21,777 bases of DNA from Oligoflexia bacterium (GTDB lineage: Bacteria > Bdellovibrionota > UBA1018), in assembly GCA_903858195.1 (NCBI GenBank), contig CAIOHW010000172.1, forward strand, positions 1-21,777. Reading direction: 5' to 3'. The position numbers and the translations under genes were made by a program. This document shows, in pieces, positions 8,029 to 14,649 of the stretch (the stretch's first letter is position 1; the number at the start of each line of letters is the position of its first letter). The notes under the pieces were generated by a model that worked only from the letters and a program-made list of their open reading frames with translations, made no database searches and was not told the DNA's origin.

Positions 8029-8763
8029 ATGCGGCGATCGAATCCTTTGTACATCTACATTTTCTCCGGCCTCTCGGTCCTTGGCGTGATCGTCGGACTC
8101 TACGGAGCGCTGCATTCCCCGCTTTTCATGGTCCGTGTCGTCGAGGTGGCCGAGCAGCCCGAGGATGCGCCGCTGGATGCCCGCACGGTTTCGATGCTGG
8201 CGGATGTGCCGCTGGGCGAGGTGAGCCTCGTCGACCTGAATCTCGAGTCGATCCGCAGGCGACTCGAAGCCCATACTTGGATCCGGGGAGCCGTCCTGAC
8301 CAAGAGGTTTCCCCAAACTTTGTCGATTCAGGTGATCTACCGTGCACCGATCGGTTTGCTGCAGTCGCCCAAGGGCAAGCTCCAGTACGTGGATTCGGAC
8401 GGAAGCCTGTTTGGGGCACTCGATCTCAGGGCGAAATCTGACCTGCCACTGCTCTCGGGTTCCCGCCAGGATGACGCAATCCGTCTCCTGCGATCGTGGA
8501 GCGCGCGCAAGTGGAGGATCGCCAACCAGGTCTCGCAGATCGTCTATGACGAAGAAGAAGGGTTCCAGGTCTGGACCACCTTCAAGCCCTCACACCGCGT
8601 GCGGGTGATCCTGGGTCAAGAAATTGACGCTGCTGATTTTGATGAGCATCTGGCACGAATTGACTCGGTATTCGGGCAAGTCGTCGAGCGTTCGATCCCG
8701 GCTCGTCAAATCTACGCCGACTCCAGCAAAAAAATAGTTGTCAGAACTGTTCGGGGTTCTTAG
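8029..8763 (+). CDS. ftsQ: Cell division protein FtsQ
   Basis: FtsQ is a bitopic inner-membrane protein that links early and late divisome proteins. The 244-residue product has a short basic cytoplasmic N-terminus and one membrane segment at about residues 8-26. A POTRA-like domain follows: the segment around FMVRVVEV, then ADVPLGEVSLVDLNLESI, HTWIRGAVLTKRFP and IQVIYRAPIG. The FtsQ beta domain follows, with YVDSDGSLF. Sequence conservation in this family is low, but the domain order and the position directly before ftsA and ftsZ make the call secure. It starts at an ATG after GAAGGGAA, and the normal upstream neighbours (ddl, murB) are replaced by an M16 operon on the other strand. Confidence 0.93.
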   Translation: MRRSNPLYIYIFSGLSVLGVIVGLYGALHSPLFMVRVVEVAEQPEDAPLDARTVSMLADVPLGEVSLVDLNLESIRRRLEAHTWIRGAVLTKRFPQTLSIQVIYRAPIGLLQSPKGKLQYVDSDGSLFGALDLRAKSDLPLLSGSRQDDAIRLLRSWSARKWRIANQVSQIVYDEEEGFQVWTTFKPSHRVRVILGQEIDAADFDEHLARIDSVFGQVVERSIPARQIYADSSKKIVVRTVRGS

Positions 8764-8859
8764 ACTTCCTTAGAGCCAATAGACCGACACCGGATGTGTG
8801 GTCTTTGGCGGCCGGTTTGTGACGGCCATAACTTGACGGCCTTAAGGAAGAGGTGCTGG
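8764..8859 (+). promoter_or_regulatory. Structured ftsA leader: three-way-junction RNA covering the ribosome binding site
   Basis: The 96 bases between ftsQ and ftsA pair extensively by eye. (1) A long hairpin is formed by GCCAA 8775-8779, AGACC 8781-8785 and ACAC 8787-8790 with GTGT 8796-8799, GGTCT 8800-8804 and TTGGC 8805-8809. It has 14 pairs, two single-base bulges and a CGGAT loop. (2) GGCCG 8810-8814 pairs with CGGCC 8823-8827. (3) A closing helix is formed by CTTCCTTA 8765-8772 with TAAGGAAG 8843-8850, which includes the ftsA ribosome binding site. TGACGGCC occurs twice (8820-8827, 8834-8841), so hairpin 2 has an alternative partner. No T-run follows, so it is not a terminator. A cis-acting translational control element is inferred; no known riboswitch family was recognised. 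Confidence 0.5.
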
Positions 8860-10110
8860 ATGTCCAACAAAAAGGATTTTGTTGTCGGACTCGACATTGG
8901 AACCACCAAGATCTGCTGCATTGTCGGCGAGATTGTCGAGCCCGGCCCCAACCCCGTCATCGATATCGTCGGAATCGGCACGGCTCCTTCCAACGGCCTT
9001 CGCAAGGGCGTGGTGATCAACATTGATACCACGGTCGAGAGCATCACCAAGGCGGTCGAAGAGGCCGAGCTCATGGCCGGAGTCGAGATTTCCTCGGTAT
9101 ACACGGGGATCGCCGGCGGCCACATCAAGTCTTTTAACTCCACCGGGATCGTCGCGATCAAGGACAAGGAGATCAACGAAAACGATGTCCAGCGCGTGAT
9201 TGACGCTGCCAAGGCAGTCGCAATCCCGCTCGATCGCGAGGTGATCCACATCATCCCGCAGGAATATGTGGTCGACGAGCAGGACGGAATCCGTGATCCC
9301 ATCGGAATGAACGGCGTGCGGCTTGAAGCCCAGGTGCATATCGTGACGGGAGCCGTCTCGTCGGCACAGAACATCATCAAGTGCGCAAACAAGGCGGGAC
9401 TGAATGTCTCTGAGATCTGCCTCGAGCCGATCGCATCGAGCGAGGCAGTGCTCTCGCAGGACGAGAAGGACCTCGGGGTCGTGCTCGTAGACATCGGCGG
9501 CGGCACAAGCGATATCGCCATCTTCAAGGAAGGTGCGGTGGTCTACACCGGAGTCCTTGCCATCGGTGGAAACCACATCACCAACGACATCTCTGTCGGA
9601 CTCCGTACGCCCATTGCCGAGGCCGAGAAGATCAAGATCCAGTATGGATGCGCGTTGGCCTCGTTGGTCAGCGCAGACGACACAATTGAAGTGCCCGGGG
9701 TCGGTGGACGCAAGCCACGCATCCTTTCTCGGAAGCTGCTGGCCGAGATCATCGAGCCGCGCGTGGAGGAGATCTTCAACCTCATCCACACCGAGATCCA
9801 GAAGTCAGGATTTCAGGACGTGCTTTCCGGCGGCATCGTGATCACCGGAGGATCGACCCTGCTTGAGGGCATGCCCGAGCTTGCCGAATACGTCTTCGAG
9901 ATGCCCGTCAAGCGCGGCATTCCTTCCGGAATCGGCGGCCTCAGGGATGTCGTGAACTCACCGAAGTTCGCCACCGGCGTGGGGCTCCTGCAGTACGGGG
10001 CACGCAACCTCGGAAGGCATCTTGGCAGGAATCGCTTCACGATCCGCGACAAGAACATCTACGACAAGGTGCGCGGCTCGATGCGCTCGTGGATCAAGGA
10101 TTTGTTTTAA
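8860..10110 (+). CDS. ftsA: Cell division protein FtsA
   Basis: FtsA is the actin-like ATPase that tethers FtsZ filaments to the membrane and recruits later divisome proteins. The 416-residue product shows the actin-fold phosphate-1 loop GLDIGTTKICC (residues 10-20), the phosphate-2 loop VLVDIGGGTSDIAIF, the adenosine motif GGIVITGGSTLLEGM, and the FtsA-specific 1C domain with YVVDEQDGIRDPIGM. The C-terminal VRGSMRSWIKDLF is the amphipathic membrane-targeting helix. The frame is open upstream, but the ATG at 8860 follows AAGGAAGAGG and gives the usual family N-terminus. The ribosome binding site lies in a predicted RNA helix. The gene is followed by ftsZ after 47 bases. Confidence 0.97.
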   Translation: MSNKKDFVVGLDIGTTKICCIVGEIVEPGPNPVIDIVGIGTAPSNGLRKGVVINIDTTVESITKAVEEAELMAGVEISSVYTGIAGGHIKSFNSTGIVAIKDKEINENDVQRVIDAAKAVAIPLDREVIHIIPQEYVVDEQDGIRDPIGMNGVRLEAQVHIVTGAVSSAQNIIKCANKAGLNVSEICLEPIASSEAVLSQDEKDLGVVLVDIGGGTSDIAIFKEGAVVYTGVLAIGGNHITNDISVGLRTPIAEAEKIKIQYGCALASLVSADDTIEVPGVGGRKPRILSRKLLAEIIEPRVEEIFNLIHTEIQKSGFQDVLSGGIVITGGSTLLEGMPELAEYVFEMPVKRGIPSGIGGLRDVVNSPKFATGVGLLQYGARNLGRHLGRNRFTIRDKNIYDKVRGSMRSWIKDLF

Positions 10111-10146
10111 CATTCAACCCACTCAACCAGCAGAACTGAAAAAGAG

Positions 10147-10169
10147 GATCTTCGAAAATGTTCGAAATC
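10147..10169 (+). promoter_or_regulatory. Hairpin presenting the ftsZ start codon in its loop
   Basis: TTCGAA at 10151-10156 and TTCGAA at 10161-10166 flank AATG, so the ATG at 10158 falls in a four-base loop. GAT 10147-10149 and ATC 10167-10169 extend the stem to nine pairs around one bulged C at 10150. The purine-rich AAAGAGG ribosome binding site lies at its 5' edge. The stem uses the first coding codons (Met-Phe-Glu-Ile). A role in tuning FtsZ translation is inferred. Confidence 0.45.
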
Positions 10170-11459
10170 GACCAGATGGCAAGCCAGGGAGCAAAGATCA
10201 AGGTAGTCGGCGTGGGCGGCAGCGGATGCAATGCCGTCAACACGATGATTCGGATGGGGCTTGAGGGCGTTGAGTTCATCACCGCCAACACCGACAAGCA
10301 GGCTCTGGATGCCTCGCTGGCTCCTACCAAGCTCCCGATCGGACAGGAACTGACCAAGGGCCTCGGCGCTGGCGCCAACCCTGAAGTGGGCCGTAAGGCC
10401 GCGCTCGAAGACTATGCCCGCATCTCTGAAATGCTGGCCGGATCAGACATGGTCTTCATCACCGCCGGCATGGGCGGCGGCACCGGTACTGGCGCGGCCC
10501 CCGTGTTTGCCAAGATTGCCAAGGAAGTCGGCGCGCTGACCGTAGGCGTCGTGACCAAACCCTTCATGTTCGAAGGACGCAAACGCATGAAGCATGCCGA
10601 GCAGGGCATGGATTGGCTGCGTGACAACGTGGACTCGCTGATCACAATCCCCAACCAGCGCCTGCTTGCCATCTCGGGCAACACGCTCTCGATGGTGGAT
10701 GCGTTCAAGAAGGCTGATGAAGTCCTGCTGAACGCTGTCCAGGGCATCTCTGACCTGATCAACCACACCGGCCTGATCAACTCGGACTTCGCCGATGTGC
10801 GTACGATCATGCAGAACAAGGGCCTTGCCCTCATGGGTATCGGCCATGCTTCGGGCGAGAATCGTGCAGTTGAGGCCGCCACGAACGCCATCTCGAGCCC
10901 GCTGCTCGAGGACGTCTCGATCGAGGGTGCAACCGGCATCATCATCAACATCACCGGCAGCTCGAACCTGAGCATCCATGAAGTCAACGAGGCAACAACG
11001 CTCATCATGGAAGCCGCCCATGAGGACGCCGAGATCATTTTTGGCACCGTGATCGACGAGGCCCTGAAGGATGCAGTGAAGGTCACGGTCATCGCTACCG
11101 GCCTTGGCGGAGCGAACCTCGCAGCAGCAGCCACCATCTCGGCTGGAGCTCAGGCGAAGGTCGCACCGGCACCGGCATTTGCTGCCGCACCGTCAATCGA
11201 GATCAACACTGCGGCTACCCGCACTGTGGCTCCGCCGGCGCCGAATGCAGCCATGCTGGCCTCAAGCCAGATTCAGCAGGTGGCAGACACGCAGGTGGAT
11301 CAGATCGCCAAGGCGCCGATGGGCGCAGGTGCAGAGGGTGGAGAGCTTGCCCGTGCGAGGGCGCTTGCCACCAAGTTGGGCATCTCGAGCCTCACCGATG
11401 ATGAGTATGATGTCCCGACCTACATCCGTCGCCAGCAGGACAAGGATCTGAACTCGTAA
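10158..11459 (+). CDS. ftsZ: Cell division GTPase FtsZ
   Basis: FtsZ is the tubulin-like GTPase that forms the cytokinetic ring. The 433-residue protein has the nucleotide-binding N-terminus KIKVVGVGGSGCNAVNTM, the tubulin signature GGGTGTGAAP starting at residue 106, and the synergy loop NSDFADVRTIM, whose Asp210 completes the GTPase site of the neighbouring subunit. The core ends near residue 320. An Ala/Pro-rich unstructured linker follows, and then the conserved C-terminal peptide DDEYDVPTYIRRQ that binds FtsA and other partners. Length and motifs are normal. It is the last gene of the ftsQAZ unit and is followed by a strong terminator. Its start codon lies in a small hairpin loop. Confidence 0.98.
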   Translation: MFEIDQMASQGAKIKVVGVGGSGCNAVNTMIRMGLEGVEFITANTDKQALDASLAPTKLPIGQELTKGLGAGANPEVGRKAALEDYARISEMLAGSDMVFITAGMGGGTGTGAAPVFAKIAKEVGALTVGVVTKPFMFEGRKRMKHAEQGMDWLRDNVDSLITIPNQRLLAISGNTLSMVDAFKKADEVLLNAVQGISDLINHTGLINSDFADVRTIMQNKGLALMGIGHASGENRAVEAATNAISSPLLEDVSIEGATGIIINITGSSNLSIHEVNEATTLIMEAAHEDAEIIFGTVIDEALKDAVKVTVIATGLGGANLAAAATISAGAQAKVAPAPAFAAAPSIEINTAATRTVAPPAPNAAMLASSQIQQVADTQVDQIAKAPMGAGAEGGELARARALATKLGISSLTDDEYDVPTYIRRQQDKDLNS

Positions 11460-11482
11460 TTTCCTGGCGCACGCTGGAACCC

Positions 11483-11518
11483 AAAGGGGCTGCCGGAGAC
11501 GGCGGCCCCTTTTTTTTT
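11483..11518 (+). terminator. Rho-independent terminator after ftsZ
   Basis: A 10-pair GC-rich stem (GGGGCTGCCG 11486-11495 with CGGCGGCCCC 11500-11509, one G-T wobble) closes a GAGA tetraloop and is followed by nine T residues. Three A residues before the stem pair with the first T residues. It lies 25 bases after the ftsZ stop and ends the ftsQAZ transcript. Confidence 0.93.
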
Positions 11519-11548
11519 CTTCTTCTTCTTCTTCTTCTTCTTCTTCTT
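11519..11548. repeat. (CTT)10 microsatellite
   Basis: Ten perfect CTT units directly follow the T-run of the ftsZ terminator and continue into a short degenerate CTTTTTCTTTT tail. The tract lies between two convergent genes and outside both coding regions. It is a pure pyrimidine strand, so slippage or triplex formation is possible. No coding consequence is visible. Confidence 0.95.
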
Positions 11549-11567
11549 TTTCTTTTGGGGGGTGGGC

Positions 11568-11828
11568 CTACTTCCAGAAGGCGAGTGCTGCTGCGGCGAA
11601 AATCAGCACCAGAGACCCGGCCTGCCGGAGGTTGGGCGTCTCACCCAGCCAGAGCCAGGCGAACGCGAGAAATACGAGCAAAGTGATGCACTCCTGCAGG
11701 ATCTTGAGTTCTGTGGCGGAGAGGGATGCCTCGGGGTTTGCGTAACCCCAACGGTTTGCGGGCACCTGAAGGGCATATTCAGGAAGAGCCAGGAGCCAGC
11801 TCGCGAGGACGGCTAGGTGCGGCGTCAT
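11568..11828 (-). CDS. Short DUF486 (DMT-like) membrane protein, apparently N-terminally truncated
   Basis: The 86-residue product matches the C-terminal three quarters of the DUF486 family of small four-helix membrane proteins. The segment PEYALQVPANRWGY followed by LSATELKILQECITLLVF and WLGE is the characteristic core, and the end LVLIFAAAALAFWK is the last helix. Family members are normally about 110 residues and begin with a further membrane helix. Here only about nine residues precede the second helix. In-frame upstream sequence meets a stop ten codons before the ATG, and no remnant of the first helix is visible in the other frames. It is either a divergent short form or a decayed gene. 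Function is unknown. It is convergent with ftsZ. Confidence 0.72.
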   Translation of the reverse strand: MTPHLAVLASWLLALPEYALQVPANRWGYANPEASLSATELKILQECITLLVFLAFAWLWLGETPNLRQAGSLVLIFAAAALAFWK

Positions 11829-11858
11829 GGGCGGCGAATCTTCCTGCCCGGTTCGTCA

Positions 11859-11928
11859 AATTGCAATATGCGGTGTCAAAAATAAATCCATGCGTGGGAT
11901 TTGCAATTCGACAAGTCCTGTTTATCCT
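11859..11928 (+). promoter_or_regulatory. Candidate promoter and paired TTGCAA sites before the subtilase
   Basis: AATTGCAA (11859-11866) and TTGCAATT (11901-11908) form an 8-base inverted repeat. Each half centres on palindromic TTGCAA, with centres 40 bases apart, close to four helical turns. The second TTGCAA (11901-11906) followed 16 bases later by TATCCT (11923-11928) is a passable sigma-70-type -35/-10 pair, about 40 bases before the subtilase ATG. The stretch is AT-rich compared with its surroundings. It could be an operator bound by a dimeric regulator; this is a guess from symmetry. Confidence 0.35.
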
Positions 11929-11967
11929 GACGCCGTTGGTGGGAACGTTTAACTGAGGGGGAAGTTC

Positions 11968-13446
11968 ATGTCATTTTCACGGAAGATGGCTGCATTGGCC
12001 TTTTTGGCGTTTGCGGCATCCTCAGCTGCTTTTGGGAGCGCTGAGTTCAAAGATGGGGAAGTCATCGTCAAGTATCGCTCTGGCGTGGTCCGTCCCCGCG
12101 AGGCGATGAACCTGCTTTACAATGCAGCGGGAGTTCGCGCAGTGCGCTACCTGCGCGGCACCATGAAGGGCTTTGAGCATGTCCTGCTCGACGAGAGCGT
12201 CAAGGTGCAGGATGCCATTGCCGAGTTCGAAAAGAACCCGATGGTTGAGTACGCTCAGCCCAACTACATCATTCGTATTGCTCCTTCTGAGTTGCAGGAA
12301 AGCATGCAGAATCCTCCGCCGATCGGCGGCATTCCCTGCATTCCCGGAATCAACATTCCCGGATGCGACCCCAATGCGAAGTGGCCCTGCCTGATTCCGG
12401 GCATTCCCTTCCCTCCGGGCTGTGATGACTCGGGCGGCGGCGGCGGCGGCGGGGGCGGCGGTGGAAACCCGGGCAACCCCGGAAACCCCGGCACGCGCCC
12501 TGACCTGCAGCCGGCTCCTCCAGAAGTCGTGCCTCCTATGGACGATCCTGAGAATGACAAGGCCTATGGCCTGAAGAAGATCGGTGCAGTCGACTCCTGG
12601 CCCTCGCATCGTGGCGACAAGCAGATGGTGGTGGCAGTGATCGACACTGGCATCGACTATAACCACGAAGACCTCTCGTTTAACGTGTGGCGCAATCCAA
12701 GCCCCACCAAGAACGACGTTGCGGGCTACGACTTCATCCATAACGACGGTCTGCCTTTCGATGATCAGGGCCATGGCACTCATTGCGCCGGCACGATTGG
12801 TGCGGTCGGCGGAAACGGCAAGGGTCTTTCGGGCGTCAATCAGCGCGTTTCGATCATGGGCCTGAAGTTTCTTTCGGCCGAAGGAAGCGGAACGACCGAT
12901 GGTGCGATCCAGGCGATCGATTATGCGGTCAAGAACGGAGCCAAGGTGCTCAGCAACAGCTGGGGCGGCCCGGGTGGCGCAGAGAACAAGGCTCTTTATG
13001 ACGCAGTGGAACGTGCTCGCACGGCTGGCGTTCTGTTCATCGCTGCCGCTGGTAACGACGGCAAGGATAACGACAATCCGGATGAGGCCAGCTATCCCGC
13101 GGGTTTCGACAATGAGAACCTGATCTCGGTGGCTGCTACCGACCAGAATGACAAGATGGCGTTCTTCTCGAACTACGGGAAGAAGACCGTCCATGTCGCA
13201 GCTCCTGGAGTGAACATCTACAGCCTGGCACCTGGAAACGGGTTTGCCACCATGTCGGGAACGTCCATGGCGTGCCCCCATGTGGCAGGCGCTGCAGCCC
13301 TGCTGTGGTCGAAGAATCCGACTTGGGACTTCAAGATGGTGAAGGACACCCTCATGGGCACGGTCGATGTGGTTCCTGCTCTGGCACCCAAGACGGTGAC
13401 GGGCGGTCGCATCAACGTGCTGAAGGCCCTGCAGGTCACGCAGTAA
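11968..13446 (+). CDS. Secreted subtilisin-like serine protease (S8)
   Basis: This 492-residue protein begins with a signal peptide ending near AAFGSA. An inhibitory propeptide follows at about residues 28-105 (GEVIVKYRSG to MVEYAQPNY). Next is an unusual insert: a Pro-rich segment with four cysteines (124, 133, 141, 152), a run of eleven glycines (156-166) and three NPG units. The subtilase domain runs from about residue 190 to the end. It has the triad Asp226 (VIDTGID), His269 (GHGTHCAGT) and Ser433 (GTSMACPHVAG), with oxyanion Asn363 (AAAGNDG). All catalytic residues are present, so an active secreted protease is expected. GGGGGA precedes the ATG. It stands alone between a weak promoter and a strong terminator. 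The substrate is unknown. Confidence 0.95.
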   Translation: MSFSRKMAALAFLAFAASSAAFGSAEFKDGEVIVKYRSGVVRPREAMNLLYNAAGVRAVRYLRGTMKGFEHVLLDESVKVQDAIAEFEKNPMVEYAQPNYIIRIAPSELQESMQNPPPIGGIPCIPGINIPGCDPNAKWPCLIPGIPFPPGCDDSGGGGGGGGGGGNPGNPGNPGTRPDLQPAPPEVVPPMDDPENDKAYGLKKIGAVDSWPSHRGDKQMVVAVIDTGIDYNHEDLSFNVWRNPSPTKNDVAGYDFIHNDGLPFDDQGHGTHCAGTIGAVGGNGKGLSGVNQRVSIMGLKFLSAEGSGTTDGAIQAIDYAVKNGAKVLSNSWGGPGGAENKALYDAVERARTAGVLFIAAAGNDGKDNDNPDEASYPAGFDNENLISVAATDQNDKMAFFSNYGKKTVHVAAPGVNIYSLAPGNGFATMSGTSMACPHVAGAAALLWSKNPTWDFKMVKDTLMGTVDVVPALAPKTVTGGRINVLKALQVTQ

Positions 13447-13515
13447 GCAAGTGATCTCGACGGAATGAAGCCGGCCCCGAAAGGGCGCCGGGGGCCAAGG
13501 AATTAGGCCAATCCA

Positions 13516-13558
13516 GTGGGGGGGACGGGGCGCAAGCCCCGCCCCCTCACGTGTTTTT
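13516..13558 (+). terminator. Rho-independent terminator after the subtilase gene
   Basis: A stem of 15 pairs with one bulged A (13516-13531 with 13536-13550) closes a GCAA tetraloop and is followed within three bases by five T residues (13554-13558). It lies about 70 bases after the subtilase stop. A second GC hairpin (GGCCCC 13473-13478 with GGGGCC 13491-13496) precedes it without a T-run. Between here and 13654 I see only a 10-base tandem repeat. Confidence 0.85.
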
Positions 13559-13639
13559 ACAAGCTCCATCCTGGAGCAGGGCTGGCCGCGGACTCATCCG
13601 TGAGGGGCGGACAGGCAGGACCCGACCGGGCCTTCCATT

Positions 13640-13659
13640 GCCGGTCAAAGCCGGTCAAA
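13640..13659. repeat. Tandem 10-base repeat at the dksA-like stop codon
   Basis: GCCGGTCAAA occurs twice head to tail. The second copy contains the stop codon (TGA on the minus strand, 13657-13655) of the dksA-like gene, and the first copy is just beyond it. It probably arose by a small duplication. No function is evident. Confidence 0.85.
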
Positions 13660-14059
13660 CAAACTTCATCTTCGCGCCCAGGCTCTTGAAGCGGTGGCCA
13701 TCAATGTGGAGCTGTTCGGAGCGTTCCTGGCCCTCTTTGCAGTCCACGCACAGGGTGGCAGTGGGGCGCACCTCAAGGCGCTTGAGGCCGATGTCGTCGC
13801 CGCAATCCGTGCAGCTTCCAAAGTGACCCTGTGCAATACGGTCGAGTGCGTCTTCGATCTTTTTCAGGAAGAGTGCTTCGCGGTTCCGAAGTCGCATGCG
13901 CATCCCGGTCTCGCCTTCGCTCGAGGTCAGGTCAGCCTCATCACTCAGGTCCTCCGGCCGGAGCTGGAATTCCTCGTTTACGAGCTTTCCACTGTAGAGC
14001 AGACGCTCGCGCTTGCTCTCGAATAGGGCCTTGAATCGGTGCAGGGTCTCTCTTTCCAT
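13655..14059 (-). CDS. DksA/TraR-type C4 zinc-finger protein, paralogue 1
   Basis: DksA-family proteins enter the secondary channel of RNA polymerase and, often with ppGpp, change promoter choice. This 134-residue protein has the N-terminal helical hairpin, the LRNREALFLKKIEDAL helix, and a four-cysteine zinc finger (CTDC, then CVDC in RPTATLCVDCKE). At the spacing of the E. coli DksA tip motif DxxDxA it reads DEADLT, so the Ala is Thr; another acidic match (DLSDEA) sits three residues earlier. The frame is open further upstream, but the ATG at 14059 follows AGGAGG and gives a normal start. A terminator separates it from the upstream operon, so it should have its own promoter between 14060 and 14150. 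Confidence 0.92.
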   Translation of the reverse strand: MERETLHRFKALFESKRERLLYSGKLVNEEFQLRPEDLSDEADLTSSEGETGMRMRLRNREALFLKKIEDALDRIAQGHFGSCTDCGDDIGLKRLEVRPTATLCVDCKEGQERSEQLHIDGHRFKSLGAKMKFV

Positions 14060-14152
14060 AAGGACAACTCCTCCTGTGCCAGAGAGATTGCGAGCGACGG
14101 GCCATGTCAGGACTGTGTGAGGATGTGCGCTAAGTCTTTGAATGGATGAATG

Positions 14153-14195
14153 AAAAATGCCCGGCCCCGGTTCCATCCGGGGTCGGGCATTTTTT
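14153..14195. terminator. Bidirectional terminator between the two dksA-like genes
   Basis: ATGCCCGGCCCCGG (14157-14170) pairs with CCGGGGTCGGGCAT (14177-14190) over 14 pairs with one G-T wobble and a TTCCAT loop. A residues lie to the left and T residues to the right, so it can act in both directions. It closes the dnaX-recR-mglA-dksA2 operon on the minus strand and isolates the downstream dksA-like gene. Confidence 0.9.
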
Positions 14196-14238
14196 CAGGC
14201 AACAAAACCTGGAGTCAAAAGGACCCCGAGCAGAACGC

Positions 14239-14649
14239 TCAGGCCCATTTGCGGGTCATCGTCTGCCCAAGGCTCTTGCTCGTACGGCCAGCTGCCGTGA
14301 GCACTTCCTTGCGTTCCTGCTCTTCCTTGCAGGACACGCACAGGGTGGCCGTGGGCCTTGCGAGCAGGCGGTTCTGGCCAATGTCCTCGCCGCACTCCTC
14401 GCATTCACCGAAAGTGCCTTCTTCGATGCGCTTGAGCGCCTCGTCGAGCTTCTTGATGTACAGCACCTCGCGGTTGCGAAGGCGCATGCGCATCGACTGC
14501 TCGATATCGGAGGTGGCCTGGTCGAGTTCATCGAACCGGTCATCCCCGTTGACACTAAAGTCTTCACGAAGGACGCGATCGTTGAACAGGAGCGACTGGC
14601 GCTGCTGCTCGAAGATCTTTTTGAATTTCTTCAATGCGTCTTTCCTCAT
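14239..14649 (-). CDS. DksA/TraR-type C4 zinc-finger protein, paralogue 2
   Basis: This 136-residue relative of the neighbouring DksA-like protein has the same order: coiled-coil arms, MRMRLRNRE, a KKLDEALKRIEEG helix, and a four-cysteine finger (CEEC and CVSC in RPTATLCVSCKEEQER). At the spacing of the E. coli DksA tip it reads DELDQA, a full match to DxxDxA, so this copy looks like the better candidate for classical DksA activity on RNA polymerase. Both copies share a C-terminal extension with KSLG and a Met three residues on, supporting local duplication. Its ATG overlaps the mglA stop (ATGA), and it is the last gene of the dnaX operon. Confidence 0.93.
   Translation of the reverse strand: MRKDALKKFKKIFEQQRQSLLFNDRVLREDFSVNGDDRFDELDQATSDIEQSMRMRLRNREVLYIKKLDEALKRIEEGTFGECEECGEDIGQNRLLARPTATLCVSCKEEQERKEVLTAAGRTSKSLGQTMTRKWA

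Noticed and set aside
8794..8859. Longer ftsA start at an upstream ATG
   Set aside because: The extra 22 residues have no FtsA similarity, lie in the structured leader and lack a ribosome binding site. The ATG at 8860 follows AAGGAAGAGG.
13473..13496. GGCCCC/GGGGCC hairpin after the subtilase stop as a terminator
   Set aside because: No T-run follows. The better terminator is the hairpin ending at 13558.
12022..13569. Long open frame (about 515 codons) on the strand opposite the subtilase gene
   Set aside because: It is a mirror of a GC-rich gene. It has no recognisable domain, and the opposite strand has a complete catalytic triad, signal peptide and terminator.
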